Below are positions 44,801 to 53,775 of a stretch of 64,000 bases of DNA, piece by piece (the first letter of the stretch is position 1; the number at the start of each line of letters is the position of its first letter). The stretch spans positions 1-64,000 of the forward strand of contig JASGFJ010000009.1 in NCBI GenBank assembly GCA_047605645.1, given 5' to 3'. The position numbers and the translations under genes are program-made. The notes below the pieces were generated by a model, which did no database searches, was not told the DNA's origin, and saw only the letters and a program-made list of their open reading frames with translations. This DNA comes from UBA1309 sp047605645 (GTDB lineage: Bacteria; Bacteroidota; Bacteroidia; Bacteroidales; Dysgonomonadaceae).

Positions 44801-45736
44801 GGTTGCCACCCATATTCTTTTTTGATTATCGCAATAGATATCATGAACCCCATCTCCATTTATGGAATAAGGATTATTGTCGTCCGCTTTATTTATCTTC
44901 AATACCCTGCTCCCATCTTCCGATACGTTCCACATACCCTGTCCATCAATACCTATCAATAACGATGCATCGTAATTTTTTCTAATTGCCAGAATGGGTT
45001 GGCTGGGGAAACCTTTAATGGGTAATTTAGATAATCGTCTGCAGTTTAAATCAAAATAGAACAAGCCGTTAGAGAAAGTTCCAATCCATAAACGCTCATG
45101 CCGTTTATCATAAAGAAGGGTGGTGATATAAATATTGTTTTTAACCGGACAAATAGACTCAGACTTTAATCTGTCTTTATCTAAAACGGAAATGCCTTTG
45201 GTCGTTGCAATAAATAGCCGGGTATGGGATTTCGCTTCAATGGAGTTAATAATATTTGATTCAAGGTGAAGTTTTGTCAGTTTATTCTTTTGGTAAACAT
45301 ATAAACCTCTATTGGTTGATATCCATAAGGTTTTAGTATCGTCGGCCAAAATCCGAGTTACACCGATATAATTGTCTTTCAACAATTTTCTTAAATCAAT
45401 GAATGAATGAAAACGGTCAAACAGTTCGTCATACAAAAATATCTGCCCGTTGTTTGTATAAGCAAACAATAAAGGATATGTATAAGTCAGATTCAATGAA
45501 ATATAGTTTGTCGTAACATTCGGGAGCTGGTAGGTTTTATAGTTTCCTTCCGCAAATCTCATCACTCCATTCTTGGAAGAAGACCAAATGAACCCATTTA
45601 TATCCTGACATACGGAATATGTTTCCCGCATAGAGATATTATACAGATTGTTTATATTATAGAACTTTAGATCGATAGAATATACATTGAAAATTGAAAT
45701 AAATAGGCATATAGATAAAAGCTTACTTTTCATCAC
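41888..45736 (-). CDS. Hybrid two-component system sensor-regulator (HTCS)
   Basis: A 1282-residue hybrid sensor: signal or first membrane segment, two sets of propeller blades (about 30-680), a Y_Y_Y domain (about 690-755), a membrane helix (FWATWWFYLLVFLTIAYVIYI, about 760-780), histidine kinase with H791 in NTAHDIRTAL, ATPase domain (NAIKYSHA, DYGLGIS, GSGIGLLLV), receiver with D1085 in VISDVMMPGMDG, and AraC HTH at the end. The usual proline after the histidine (RTP) is alanine here. It should sense an oligosaccharide released outside the cell and activate its polysaccharide locus. Its promoter is at 45800. Which genes it controls is not settled by position: the pseudogene and enzymes lie on one side, the surface operon on the other. 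Confidence 0.93.
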   Translation of the reverse strand: MMKSKLLSICLFISIFNVYSIDLKFYNINNLYNISMRETYSVCQDINGFIWSSSKNGVMRFAEGNYKTYQLPNVTTNYISLNLTYTYPLLFAYTNNGQIFLYDELFDRFHSFIDLRKLLKDNYIGVTRILADDTKTLWISTNRGLYVYQKNKLTKLHLESNIINSIEAKSHTRLFIATTKGISVLDKDRLKSESICPVKNNIYITTLLYDKRHERLWIGTFSNGLFYFDLNCRRLSKLPIKGFPSQPILAIRKNYDASLLIGIDGQGMWNVSEDGSRVLKINKADDNNPYSINGDGVHDIYCDNQKRIWVATYSGGLSFCEQNFSSIVHLAHSVNDGNSLINNNVNKILEDSQGDIWFATNNGISRWRVASNKWNTYFQNSKEQAQVFLSLCEDSQGRIWAGTYSSGYYVLDRNTGKELIHYYPKENMNPNGKFIYDIFKDRDNNLWIGGLQDVMCYFAKDASYRAYKSQPVRFFMELSSDKILIFCTYGLICMDKRSGKTDYWGEYFAQDAVMIGDNIWIATNGNGLICYNYKKKTVKKITTESGLLSNYVNSILYDNVFLWLGTENGLCKYNLADNKIYSYSSVLSLANTSFNANACLKLKNGSLIWGTNKGAYMFNPKTLHQDQLNGRIYIQDIYIAGKSIREYPKLLNGTLVDKKRDISLDYNQNVLTIEVLPMAINSAQSKISWKMEGIDKDWNTPSRNRMINYSNIPGGRFQLKIRMYDNSFTKIIDERLINIQVALPFWATWWFYLLVFLTIAYVIYISFRYYVNQLKQQHADDKINFFANTAHDIRTALTLITAPIEELNKAPELTGKSRYFLNITWRQSEKLLQITNQLLDFQKADNEKEQLILTVNDLVEIVFQRIQMHRASASKKNIELIFTKNTEVYYSDIDEIKIERIIDNLVLNAIKYSHADSQIDIHLNGGDNQWRLVVKDYGLGISANDQKKLFREFYRGDNAINSKVIGSGIGLLLVRKYVSMHKGKVEFFSKENEGSVFEIVIPRHSEQGHEIKLADTPNKNEVVCMPENEYFHKNKTHILIVEDNDELQDFLKHSFQEQYKISVATDGGQAWNQILKEAPHLVISDVMMPGMDGLELCKRIKSTFETSHIPVILLTALSGKSAQLKGLGLGADDYITKPFDMKILSQRIKSIVKNREIVRDKALKFTSQSEDELPIFSNELNDQFIKKAVEVIQLNLSNPDFGKIEFASAMNVSTSLLYKKLKSLTGQSPLDMIKAFRLNYAAELLKAHTYTITEISELCGFSSSSYFGVVFKKHFGKSPTEF

Positions 45737-45799
45737 ACGATCTGTTTGAATGGCTTCTTAGGCGAATTAGATTGGGAAGATCAATATTTTCATTGACTG

Positions 45800-45807
45800 C
45801 AAAGTTA
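45800..45807 (-). promoter_or_regulatory. -7 box of the HTCS gene (TAACTTTG)
   Basis: On the minus strand TAACTTTG lies 64 nt before the start codon and is the same octamer as the -7 box of the sensor gene at 31366. No TTTG occurs at the expected -33 position. Confidence 0.45.
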
Positions 45808-46545
45808 AAAAAAACTTTCACGGTTATTTATTTCCACGGTATATCTTATGCATAAAATATCAACAGATATTTTTTCATTTTCCAGACTCTTACCTGAAGT
45901 AGCCTCATGCCTTATATATTCGGGGGTAGCACCAGCTGAGTTTTGAAATTTCTACCCATATCTATTCCCTTTATCGGAGCCCAATTTTCTCTTCTCCTCT
46001 AACAGATAGCATTGAATTCCTTAGAAAGCACGGAACTGCTTTATATTTCAGGGAAGCATTTCGGTTTATTCCCTTCCTTTGCTTCTTCATTTTCATCATT
46101 GCTTGTATTTAGGTTCCAGAAGCAATAAAGACCTCCCTTTTTATTAAAATAGTGCAGAGACATTGAGAATACTGTTAATCCGTCAAAACAGCTATCAATT
46201 AAAAAATCCTGACAGGCTGAAATAGCCAGCCAGGATTACTTATGTTTAACTTTTCGTTGTTTATGCTTCACAGCATCAATAGGGAAAATCAAAAGGTGAA
46301 CCGACAGCCTTATTATTTAAAGAAGGCATGTCCAATTCCATTAATCGTCCATGTTTCACAACATAAAGATTAAAAAAAATAAAAAGTTAAGCACCTCTTT
46401 ATGAAGACTCGTAAGTCTATATATAAAGATATTTTAAATTCATTTTTCATTATGAGACCGACTGTAATTGCTATTCTCCGAATTTTGAAGAATGCGTTGA
46501 TTTACCAAAGATTTGAGTCGTACTAATATAAAAAAGCTTGCACAT
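45808..46545. other. Gap between the HTCS gene and the surface operon
   Basis: About 740 nt. It holds the terminator-like hairpin at 46201-46237 and a short minus-strand open frame (ending near 46282, including MELDMPSLNNKAVGSPFDFPY) that I do not recognise. No other feature is supported. Confidence 0.45.
46201..46237 (-). terminator. Terminator-like hairpin after the surface operon
   Basis: On the minus strand, aatcctggctggct, a short loop and agcctgtcaggatt form a stem with one or two mismatches, followed by TTTTTT. This is the form of an intrinsic terminator, though it is about 310 nt past the last stop codon of the operon. Confidence 0.5.
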
Positions 46546-48243
46546 TTAAGGTTTGAAGAAAGTAAAATTCCCGCGAATAACTACCTTGCTTTTATTTAAA
46601 GAACAAAAATCATAGTTGTTAGTTCCTAAAGCGCCATAAGCAGCACCTAGACTATTCGAGCCAACAATACGGAAGTGAGTGGCATCATAAGGAATTATTT
46701 GTGAGAAAAACGATAGACGATTATTACCATCGTTGTCAGACCAAACTACATGCTTAACTGACAATAAACTGTATCGTGTTGAATTCGTTTCATAATCAGT
46801 AGCTCCATAAGTTACAGAACCCGTAAAAGGAATTTGTCTGGTAAGGTCAAATTGATACCCTCCTGGCAATTGAAACAAATAATCACTTGCTCCTTGCCCT
46901 GCAGTTCCCGCACTGGTCTGAACATATTCAAAATAAATTTCCACCTCTTTGTTCCCTAATTCCCGATAATTAATATAATCTAATGGTCTTGTCGTTCCTT
47001 TTGTAGGCTGGGTGGCTCCTATTGATGTGATTACTAAATTTCCTCCTCCGGTGAATTGAGGCATAGTTCCTGTTAGGGCGACTACGTCTCCATTGGCATC
47101 AACTCCTAAAGGCGTACCGGAGGTTGTAGTTGATGTAGTATTTAATTTGGTAAATCTCAATCCTGATGAACTAGCAATCCCACTATTAACTTCCAGCGTA
47201 TTTCCGGGAGCAGTGGTATTGATACCGATATTCCCTGCCGGGGTCGAAATAGTCCCCGTCATACCTGTTCCGAAAATAGTATTACCTATATTCATTTGGT
47301 TGCTATTAGCATTAGTCGGAACATCTGTCGTATTTGCACCAATCGTAAGATTGTTTGCTCCTGTTACATTGAAGCCGCTTCTGTAACCAATGCCTGTGTT
47401 GTTGTTTGTAGTTGATACTTTGTTTAATGCTTGTGAGCCTATTGCTAAATTATAAGAGCCTGTACTGATATTTTGTAGAGACTGATTTCCTACTCCCACG
47501 TTCTCATTACCAGAGGAAAGTGTTTGCATTGAATTATTGCCTACTATCATATTATTTATACCTGATGTGGCGTTCAAGGCTACGCCCCAACCAAGGGCAA
47601 CATTACCCGTACCAGAGGTGGTTTGTAATCCGTTTCCTACCACAACATTCCACCCTCCCGTAGCGTTCAACAGCGCACCTTCACCTATAGCTACACTGTT
47701 ATACCCTGTACCAGCTCCCAACGCTTGATAACCAAATGCAGTATTTCTCATCCCAATTGTTGTTGTTGGCAAACTACCTACTCCAAAAGCTGTACTCTTT
47801 TTGGCGTCACTTAACCAGCCAGCTTGTACATTATTACGCTTAAATACCAAATCCTGGTCATCGGTTGTGCCTAAAAAATCACTACCTGGAGTAGTACTAG
47901 TATTACCTGTCAGTAGCCAAGAGTTAGAATCAGAACTGGATATTTTTACCCATTTGGTACCGTTACTATAATAAAAACCTGGTGTAACATCATTGACTGT
48001 GGCGGTGTTATATACCACCATACCTTTCTCATACACAGTCATGGGAGCAGAGCTTATAGTTGATGTCAATGCCATCCGTGGCAATAAAAGTCCTTTGGAA
48101 GAGGTACTATCGGCATTCTCTCTTAAATCCAATAATGCATTTGAATTGGGTTTGTAATTCGACCCAATGGTTACTTGTGCATGGATGTTTGTCACACCTA
48201 GAAGACAAAGCATCAGGAATAAAATTTGTGTAAATCGTTTCAT
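46546..48243 (-). CDS. Repetitive surface protein with YadA-head-like repeats
   Basis: A 565-residue exported protein (signal MKRFTQILFLMLCLLGVTNIHA). After an N-terminal segment common in Bacteroidota surface proteins (KGMVVYNTATVNDVTPGFYYSNGTKWVKI) it has nine or more repeats of 14-24 residues built on N-x-hydrophobic-x-hydrophobic-G (NTAFGYQAL, NSVAIGEGAL, NVALGWGVAL, NVGVGNQSL, NLAIGSQAL, NTGIGYRSG, NLTIGANT), the pattern of left-handed beta-roll heads of trimeric adhesins such as YadA. The C-terminal 180 residues are a separate beta-rich domain (LPGGYQFDLTRQIPF). It lacks a YadA membrane anchor. An adhesin, fibre tip or tail-fibre-like role is inferred. Confidence 0.8.
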   Translation of the reverse strand: MKRFTQILFLMLCLLGVTNIHAQVTIGSNYKPNSNALLDLRENADSTSSKGLLLPRMALTSTISSAPMTVYEKGMVVYNTATVNDVTPGFYYSNGTKWVKISSSDSNSWLLTGNTSTTPGSDFLGTTDDQDLVFKRNNVQAGWLSDAKKSTAFGVGSLPTTTIGMRNTAFGYQALGAGTGYNSVAIGEGALLNATGGWNVVVGNGLQTTSGTGNVALGWGVALNATSGINNMIVGNNSMQTLSSGNENVGVGNQSLQNISTGSYNLAIGSQALNKVSTTNNNTGIGYRSGFNVTGANNLTIGANTTDVPTNANSNQMNIGNTIFGTGMTGTISTPAGNIGINTTAPGNTLEVNSGIASSSGLRFTKLNTTSTTTSGTPLGVDANGDVVALTGTMPQFTGGGNLVITSIGATQPTKGTTRPLDYINYRELGNKEVEIYFEYVQTSAGTAGQGASDYLFQLPGGYQFDLTRQIPFTGSVTYGATDYETNSTRYSLLSVKHVVWSDNDGNNRLSFFSQIIPYDATHFRIVGSNSLGAAYGALGTNNYDFCSLNKSKVVIRGNFTFFKP

Positions 48244-48276
48244 ATTGTCGCTTTTTAGTAATTTATTATTTAAATA

Positions 48277-50277
48277 TCAATCCTTTATAAATTTGACGGT
48301 GGCATTGCGTTTGCCGTCTACTCTTCCGATATATACCCCCGGAGTCAGGTTCACGACGTCGGTGCTTTGTGTCGGAGTGTCCGTAATAGTAGTTTGAAGA
48401 AGCATGCGTCCCTGCATATCTAAAACAGACAGTTTCGAATTAACATCTGCATCCGTAAGATTCATTACCTTTAGTAAATTGTCTTTATACCTGATTGTTA
48501 TGTTTGCCTGATTATCAGATTCAACACCAAGGGTAGACTTGTAAAAATGTACAACAAAGCGACTCTCGCTGTCATTGGGAGTGGCTGTAAAATCATATTG
48601 CTCACCTTCAGCCAGTTGAGTAAGAGTACCATTCAATTTATCTTCCAACCAAAGACCCTCTGCATTCACTTGCTTAAACGATCTCAACTTCAAAATAAAA
48701 TTGGTTGAAACTGTTTTCACATGAAAGTCCATATGAACAGGCGTATTCACATCATGCACCACATTGGCTGACATCCGGGTTTGGTCGGAGGATAACGTAT
48801 ACAGCCCGAACACATCATAGCCTTGTTTGACACCATCATAGCTATCAGTAGCATTTGACGCTAAATCATAGGCCGTTATGCTTGCCAAATCATAAATATT
48901 TTTGTTAGAAGTCAAAGTGACCATAAACTCTGCCTGGTCGGAAACCGTTCCTGTACTTTTTAAAGAACGGCTCAATACGTTCTTGGTCATATTGGTTGAA
49001 GTCAATCCATGAGTCAGCATCTCTTTTGTAATGGCAAAAGCGCTCGTACCGGCAGGAGATGCCTTCAACATAAAGATATTCATGGACGGGATTTCCGTTA
49101 ATCCCGACACTGAGCTCGGATTCAGGCTCGGGTTAGCATAATTGTATCCCACAAAGGAGGTACTTCCGGCAGGAAAAAGATATATTTTTCCGTCGAAATT
49201 AGCCGAGCTACTTTGCAGGGCTGACGCCAGTTTACTTATACTAATAGAAGATGTATACGAATTCCCATAGACTTTTTGTGTTTCAGTTGTTGAAAAGTTT
49301 TTCGAAATTAAATCATCAGCAAACATTTGTTCTTGCATAGATGCATATTGATATATCTGACCATTAAAATCCAATTTGACCAAGGTTTTATTTATATTTT
49401 GCCCGGTAACTTTTTTGAGTGCTCCATTTTGCAGCGCATCTTCATATTTCATCGATTTGTCCCGTATTCTGACGTAGTTTGCCACTCCCGGCACAAAAAC
49501 ATCATCCAGATTCGACACATAGCTTGTTTTCGTATCGGGATTCAGATCATCGATGCTACTCACCCAGTTACCCGCAAAATATCCGGTAATCTGTGTGTTA
49601 TTGAAAGGTGTAGCAAAGCCAAAAACAGGCGTATTGACTCCCACTGCCAGTGAATCGAGATATGGCCCAAGGTCACGTTCAACAATGACAGCTCCGGCAT
49701 CAACCAACTTGGAAGAGCTTCCCGATGATGTAATTCGCAAAGACACTCCATAGTCATACAGCTCCCCATTTGAAGTAAAAGATTCAGAAGCAAGGCGGAT
49801 TTTTCCGTCATATCCCGACGTTCGTTTTATGGATAAAGCATCCATTCCCATCCGGGTAGGAAGATCGATTTCATCATTTGTTTCAATCACCAAATGAGGA
49901 AATGCAATGTATTTCTCAGCCCGATTGAAAGTTCGATTTAGAGAATCGGTAGAAATATAACGTATTCCACTATTGGTTGATCCGGAAAATACAATCTTTC
50001 CCTTGCCGCTACCAAAACGATTAGCATCTATTTTAAAAACATGAGAGGAAGCATCATGAACAAAATCTCCGGTAATGACACTTGTTCCATTTTGAATAAT
50101 ACTGCACGAATCACGCATTAATACCCCTCCCTTTATATACATCCCCGAATTAGAGGAAATACTGTCAACATACATCTTGCCTGTGTTTACCAATTTTATT
50201 GGAGATTGCCATGATTCTTGAGCAACACTGAGCACAGGCCAAAGACAGAAAATGAAAAAAAACATTTTTATTTTCAT
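48277..50277 (-). CDS. Surface protein with C-terminal type IX-like sorting domain
   Basis: A 666-residue exported protein with a signal peptide (MKIKMFFFIFCLWPVLSVAQ). The first part contains beta-rich sequence (MYIKGGVLMRDSCSIIQNGTSVITGDFVHD), and the last 75 residues (NQANITIRYKDNLLKVMNLTD ... LSVLDMQGRMLLQT ... LTPGVYIGRVDG) have the form of the type A sorting domain recognised by the type IX secretion system. It is therefore likely secreted and attached at the cell surface. The middle region is not assigned to a family. It sits 34 nt from the genes on either side, within one operon. Confidence 0.78.
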   Translation of the reverse strand: MKIKMFFFIFCLWPVLSVAQESWQSPIKLVNTGKMYVDSISSNSGMYIKGGVLMRDSCSIIQNGTSVITGDFVHDASSHVFKIDANRFGSGKGKIVFSGSTNSGIRYISTDSLNRTFNRAEKYIAFPHLVIETNDEIDLPTRMGMDALSIKRTSGYDGKIRLASESFTSNGELYDYGVSLRITSSGSSSKLVDAGAVIVERDLGPYLDSLAVGVNTPVFGFATPFNNTQITGYFAGNWVSSIDDLNPDTKTSYVSNLDDVFVPGVANYVRIRDKSMKYEDALQNGALKKVTGQNINKTLVKLDFNGQIYQYASMQEQMFADDLISKNFSTTETQKVYGNSYTSSISISKLASALQSSSANFDGKIYLFPAGSTSFVGYNYANPSLNPSSVSGLTEIPSMNIFMLKASPAGTSAFAITKEMLTHGLTSTNMTKNVLSRSLKSTGTVSDQAEFMVTLTSNKNIYDLASITAYDLASNATDSYDGVKQGYDVFGLYTLSSDQTRMSANVVHDVNTPVHMDFHVKTVSTNFILKLRSFKQVNAEGLWLEDKLNGTLTQLAEGEQYDFTATPNDSESRFVVHFYKSTLGVESDNQANITIRYKDNLLKVMNLTDADVNSKLSVLDMQGRMLLQTTITDTPTQSTDVVNLTPGVYIGRVDGKRNATVKFIKD

Positions 50278-50312
50278 ACGATTTATCTTTGTTTGTGTTT
50301 ATAAATTATTGA

Positions 50313-52091
50313 TTATTTCTTTTTAATCCGTACACAACGAACCGGCATAGCGCACGTTTGATACGGGCTTGCCTTTCCAAAGTTTGTGTTAGTCAGCATT
50401 AAAGCGAATGCTTTTCCCGAACTATGATAAACCGAACCGGTCCAATACCAGGCGCTTTTCCCGGCAACATAACTTGTCCCTGTTTCACTATCTCCATCCG
50501 TACCACGCATTCCTGAAGCAGGGAAAAAAGCCCCGAGTTTTGTACCTCCATTCGTCAGAGTGCTGGTTCCATCCTCATTTACCGTAGAAGCAGCATTTGC
50601 CCATGTCGCGCCGATTTTGTTCCAACCATACGTATTCACACTCCCCCAAGTTTGAGCAGCCGCATAAGAATCATACATGATCTCTGAAGCCGTAGGCATC
50701 CGCCAGGTATAAGTTGAACCTACATAAGGAGCAAAACCATTATCTGCTAGAAAACGACAGATATCACCAATACCGGTAGAATAATTATCCGTTGTGTTGG
50801 CATAAATGTAATTAACCGGCATGTTTACATAATCATTACTTGACGAAGTACCTGAAATAGAGAGATACGGAATATTATCCCAGGAAGAAGTCGTTGTTTT
50901 GCTCCAGGAGGTTCCTGATGTCGGTTTATAAAGTGTTGTGATAGAAGAGAAAGTATTTTCTGAACCACCAACAGGCGATATTCCCCAAAGCGATCCCCAC
51001 TTAAATAATAATCCCTGATAAGATTCATGAGTGGTAACCCCTTTGTTCTCGAATGTCGGATTGGTACCGTTCCAATAAATATTGCTTCCTGCAAAGGACG
51101 TGCGCGCAAGTGTTACATTTACGGTATATCTTATGCCTCGTTCCAACTGTCTGTTAAAATAGGCCGTCAGCCCTGTCCAAGTGGTATCGGCAAAAGCAAT
51201 AGAAAAAATATGTACATAAAAATTATTATTACTCTCATTGACAGCATTCCCATTAGCCAGGGAATCAGGAACATAAACCGTTCGTGAAGTATCAGTAACT
51301 GCGACTCCAACATTCGGATAATTTAGCTTCCATCCATAATTGGCAGTATACGTCCCTGAGCCATTTGAAAGACCACCATCGGTACCTATAGTTACAGTTT
51401 TGTAACTTCCATTAAAATCAGCATTCAGAGAATTTATCTGAATACCATCCACTGAGGCATCAAATTTCAATGCGACCCTTGCCAATGATTGTTTAAGGAT
51501 TATACTGCTCAGAGTTCTGTCTGAGGCGGTAATCGTTTTTGTAACTTTCGCAAACAGAAAATCGTTTTTTCCAAGCGATATATTCTCAAAAGGAGGAATA
51601 GTATCGGAGGGTACACTATCTGTAGAATTGTAAGAAACAAAGTAGAAATCGTAAGTTTGATTCACCGGGACATGGAAATTTGGAATCGAATCAGCACCTC
51701 CAACAGTAAAATCCCCCTTAGATACATAATCCGTTGTCCCTGTTTTCACAGCTATCACCCGAATTTTTGTTCCCGTTGAAAAGCTCTTGATGGCTTTTGT
51801 GGATGTGGAAGCTTCGGTTTCAAGTGTTGCAACCAGACTCACCTCATCATTTAATGGATGTACATACGTATCCAGAATCGTGGAGCCTTCGATATTGGCG
51901 CTTTTCTGAAGCGAGCTTTCTGTGTCCTGATAACCATTCACCAAAACTCGAAGAGAAACATTTCCTCCCGTTTGTTCAGTATTTTTAGGTTGTTCATTAT
52001 CTTCAGAGCAGGCCGAGATTCCGATCATCAAGACCGTTGACAAAAGAAGCATAAAGAACAAATTGGCTTGTGTAGTCATTTTTTGCATCAT
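50313..52091 (-). CDS. Fimbrillin-like lipoprotein with C-terminal FISUMP domain
   Basis: I choose the start at 52091 or 52088 (MMQKMTTQANLFFMLLLSTVLMIGISACSE), with lipobox ISAC, instead of the ATG at 52130. The N-terminal half has the features of fimbrillin or Mfa-like proteins (EVSLVATLET, a VNQTYDFYFVSYNS segment, LKQSLARVALKF). The C-terminal 200 residues match the Fibrobacter major paralogous (FISUMP) fold: WRMPTASEI, LGAFFPASGMRGTDG, SAWYWTGSVYHSSGKAFAL and PVRCVRI. It probably forms or anchors a fimbria-like surface structure, with the FISUMP part as a sugar- or receptor-binding tip. Signal and lipobox make it an outer-membrane lipoprotein. Confidence 0.8.
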   Translation of the reverse strand: MMQKMTTQANLFFMLLLSTVLMIGISACSEDNEQPKNTEQTGGNVSLRVLVNGYQDTESSLQKSANIEGSTILDTYVHPLNDEVSLVATLETEASTSTKAIKSFSTGTKIRVIAVKTGTTDYVSKGDFTVGGADSIPNFHVPVNQTYDFYFVSYNSTDSVPSDTIPPFENISLGKNDFLFAKVTKTITASDRTLSSIILKQSLARVALKFDASVDGIQINSLNADFNGSYKTVTIGTDGGLSNGSGTYTANYGWKLNYPNVGVAVTDTSRTVYVPDSLANGNAVNESNNNFYVHIFSIAFADTTWTGLTAYFNRQLERGIRYTVNVTLARTSFAGSNIYWNGTNPTFENKGVTTHESYQGLLFKWGSLWGISPVGGSENTFSSITTLYKPTSGTSWSKTTTSSWDNIPYLSISGTSSSNDYVNMPVNYIYANTTDNYSTGIGDICRFLADNGFAPYVGSTYTWRMPTASEIMYDSYAAAQTWGSVNTYGWNKIGATWANAASTVNEDGTSTLTNGGTKLGAFFPASGMRGTDGDSETGTSYVAGKSAWYWTGSVYHSSGKAFALMLTNTNFGKASPYQTCAMPVRCVRIKKK

Positions 52092-52167
52092 AAATATTTG
52101 TATTTTTAATCCTTGTTGTAATCTTCGCATAAATCAAGATTGATCAATACAAGGGAAACCTATTTTT

Positions 52168-52425
52168 TTAATAGAGTTCAATATCACCGTCACTATCTAT
52201 TTGTCCATCCACATATTCTTCGTAATTAATAGAGTCCACTTTCGGATTGACCGAAGCAGTTGTTATACCCTTTTCCAACTCGACGTAGATAATATTAATC
52301 ACTGGAGATTGATAAGGCATCTTTGTACCGACATTTTTCGCCATATCGCCTAATGAGCAGATTTCTTCCGAAAGATTATAAGAGGTAATAATTAGATCTT
52401 CAGTTTCTTTTTTTTTGTGTTTCAT
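52168..52425 (-). CDS. Small protein of the surface operon
   Basis: An 85-residue protein from the ATG at 52425 (MKHKKKETEDL). Its middle, MPYQSPVINIIYVELEKGITTASVNP, follows the pattern YxxPxIxxxxxExxxxIxxxS seen in many small Bacteroidota proteins that precede fimbrial or surface operons; no function is known. The C-terminus is acidic (DSDGDIEL). A longer frame to 52743 runs through the TG repeat as an artificial (His-Thr) stretch and is not believed. It is separated from the fimbrillin gene by about 75 nt. Confidence 0.7.
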   Translation of the reverse strand: MKHKKKETEDLIITSYNLSEEICSLGDMAKNVGTKMPYQSPVINIIYVELEKGITTASVNPKVDSINYEEYVDGQIDSDGDIELY

Positions 52426-53775
<1,350 letters not shown>

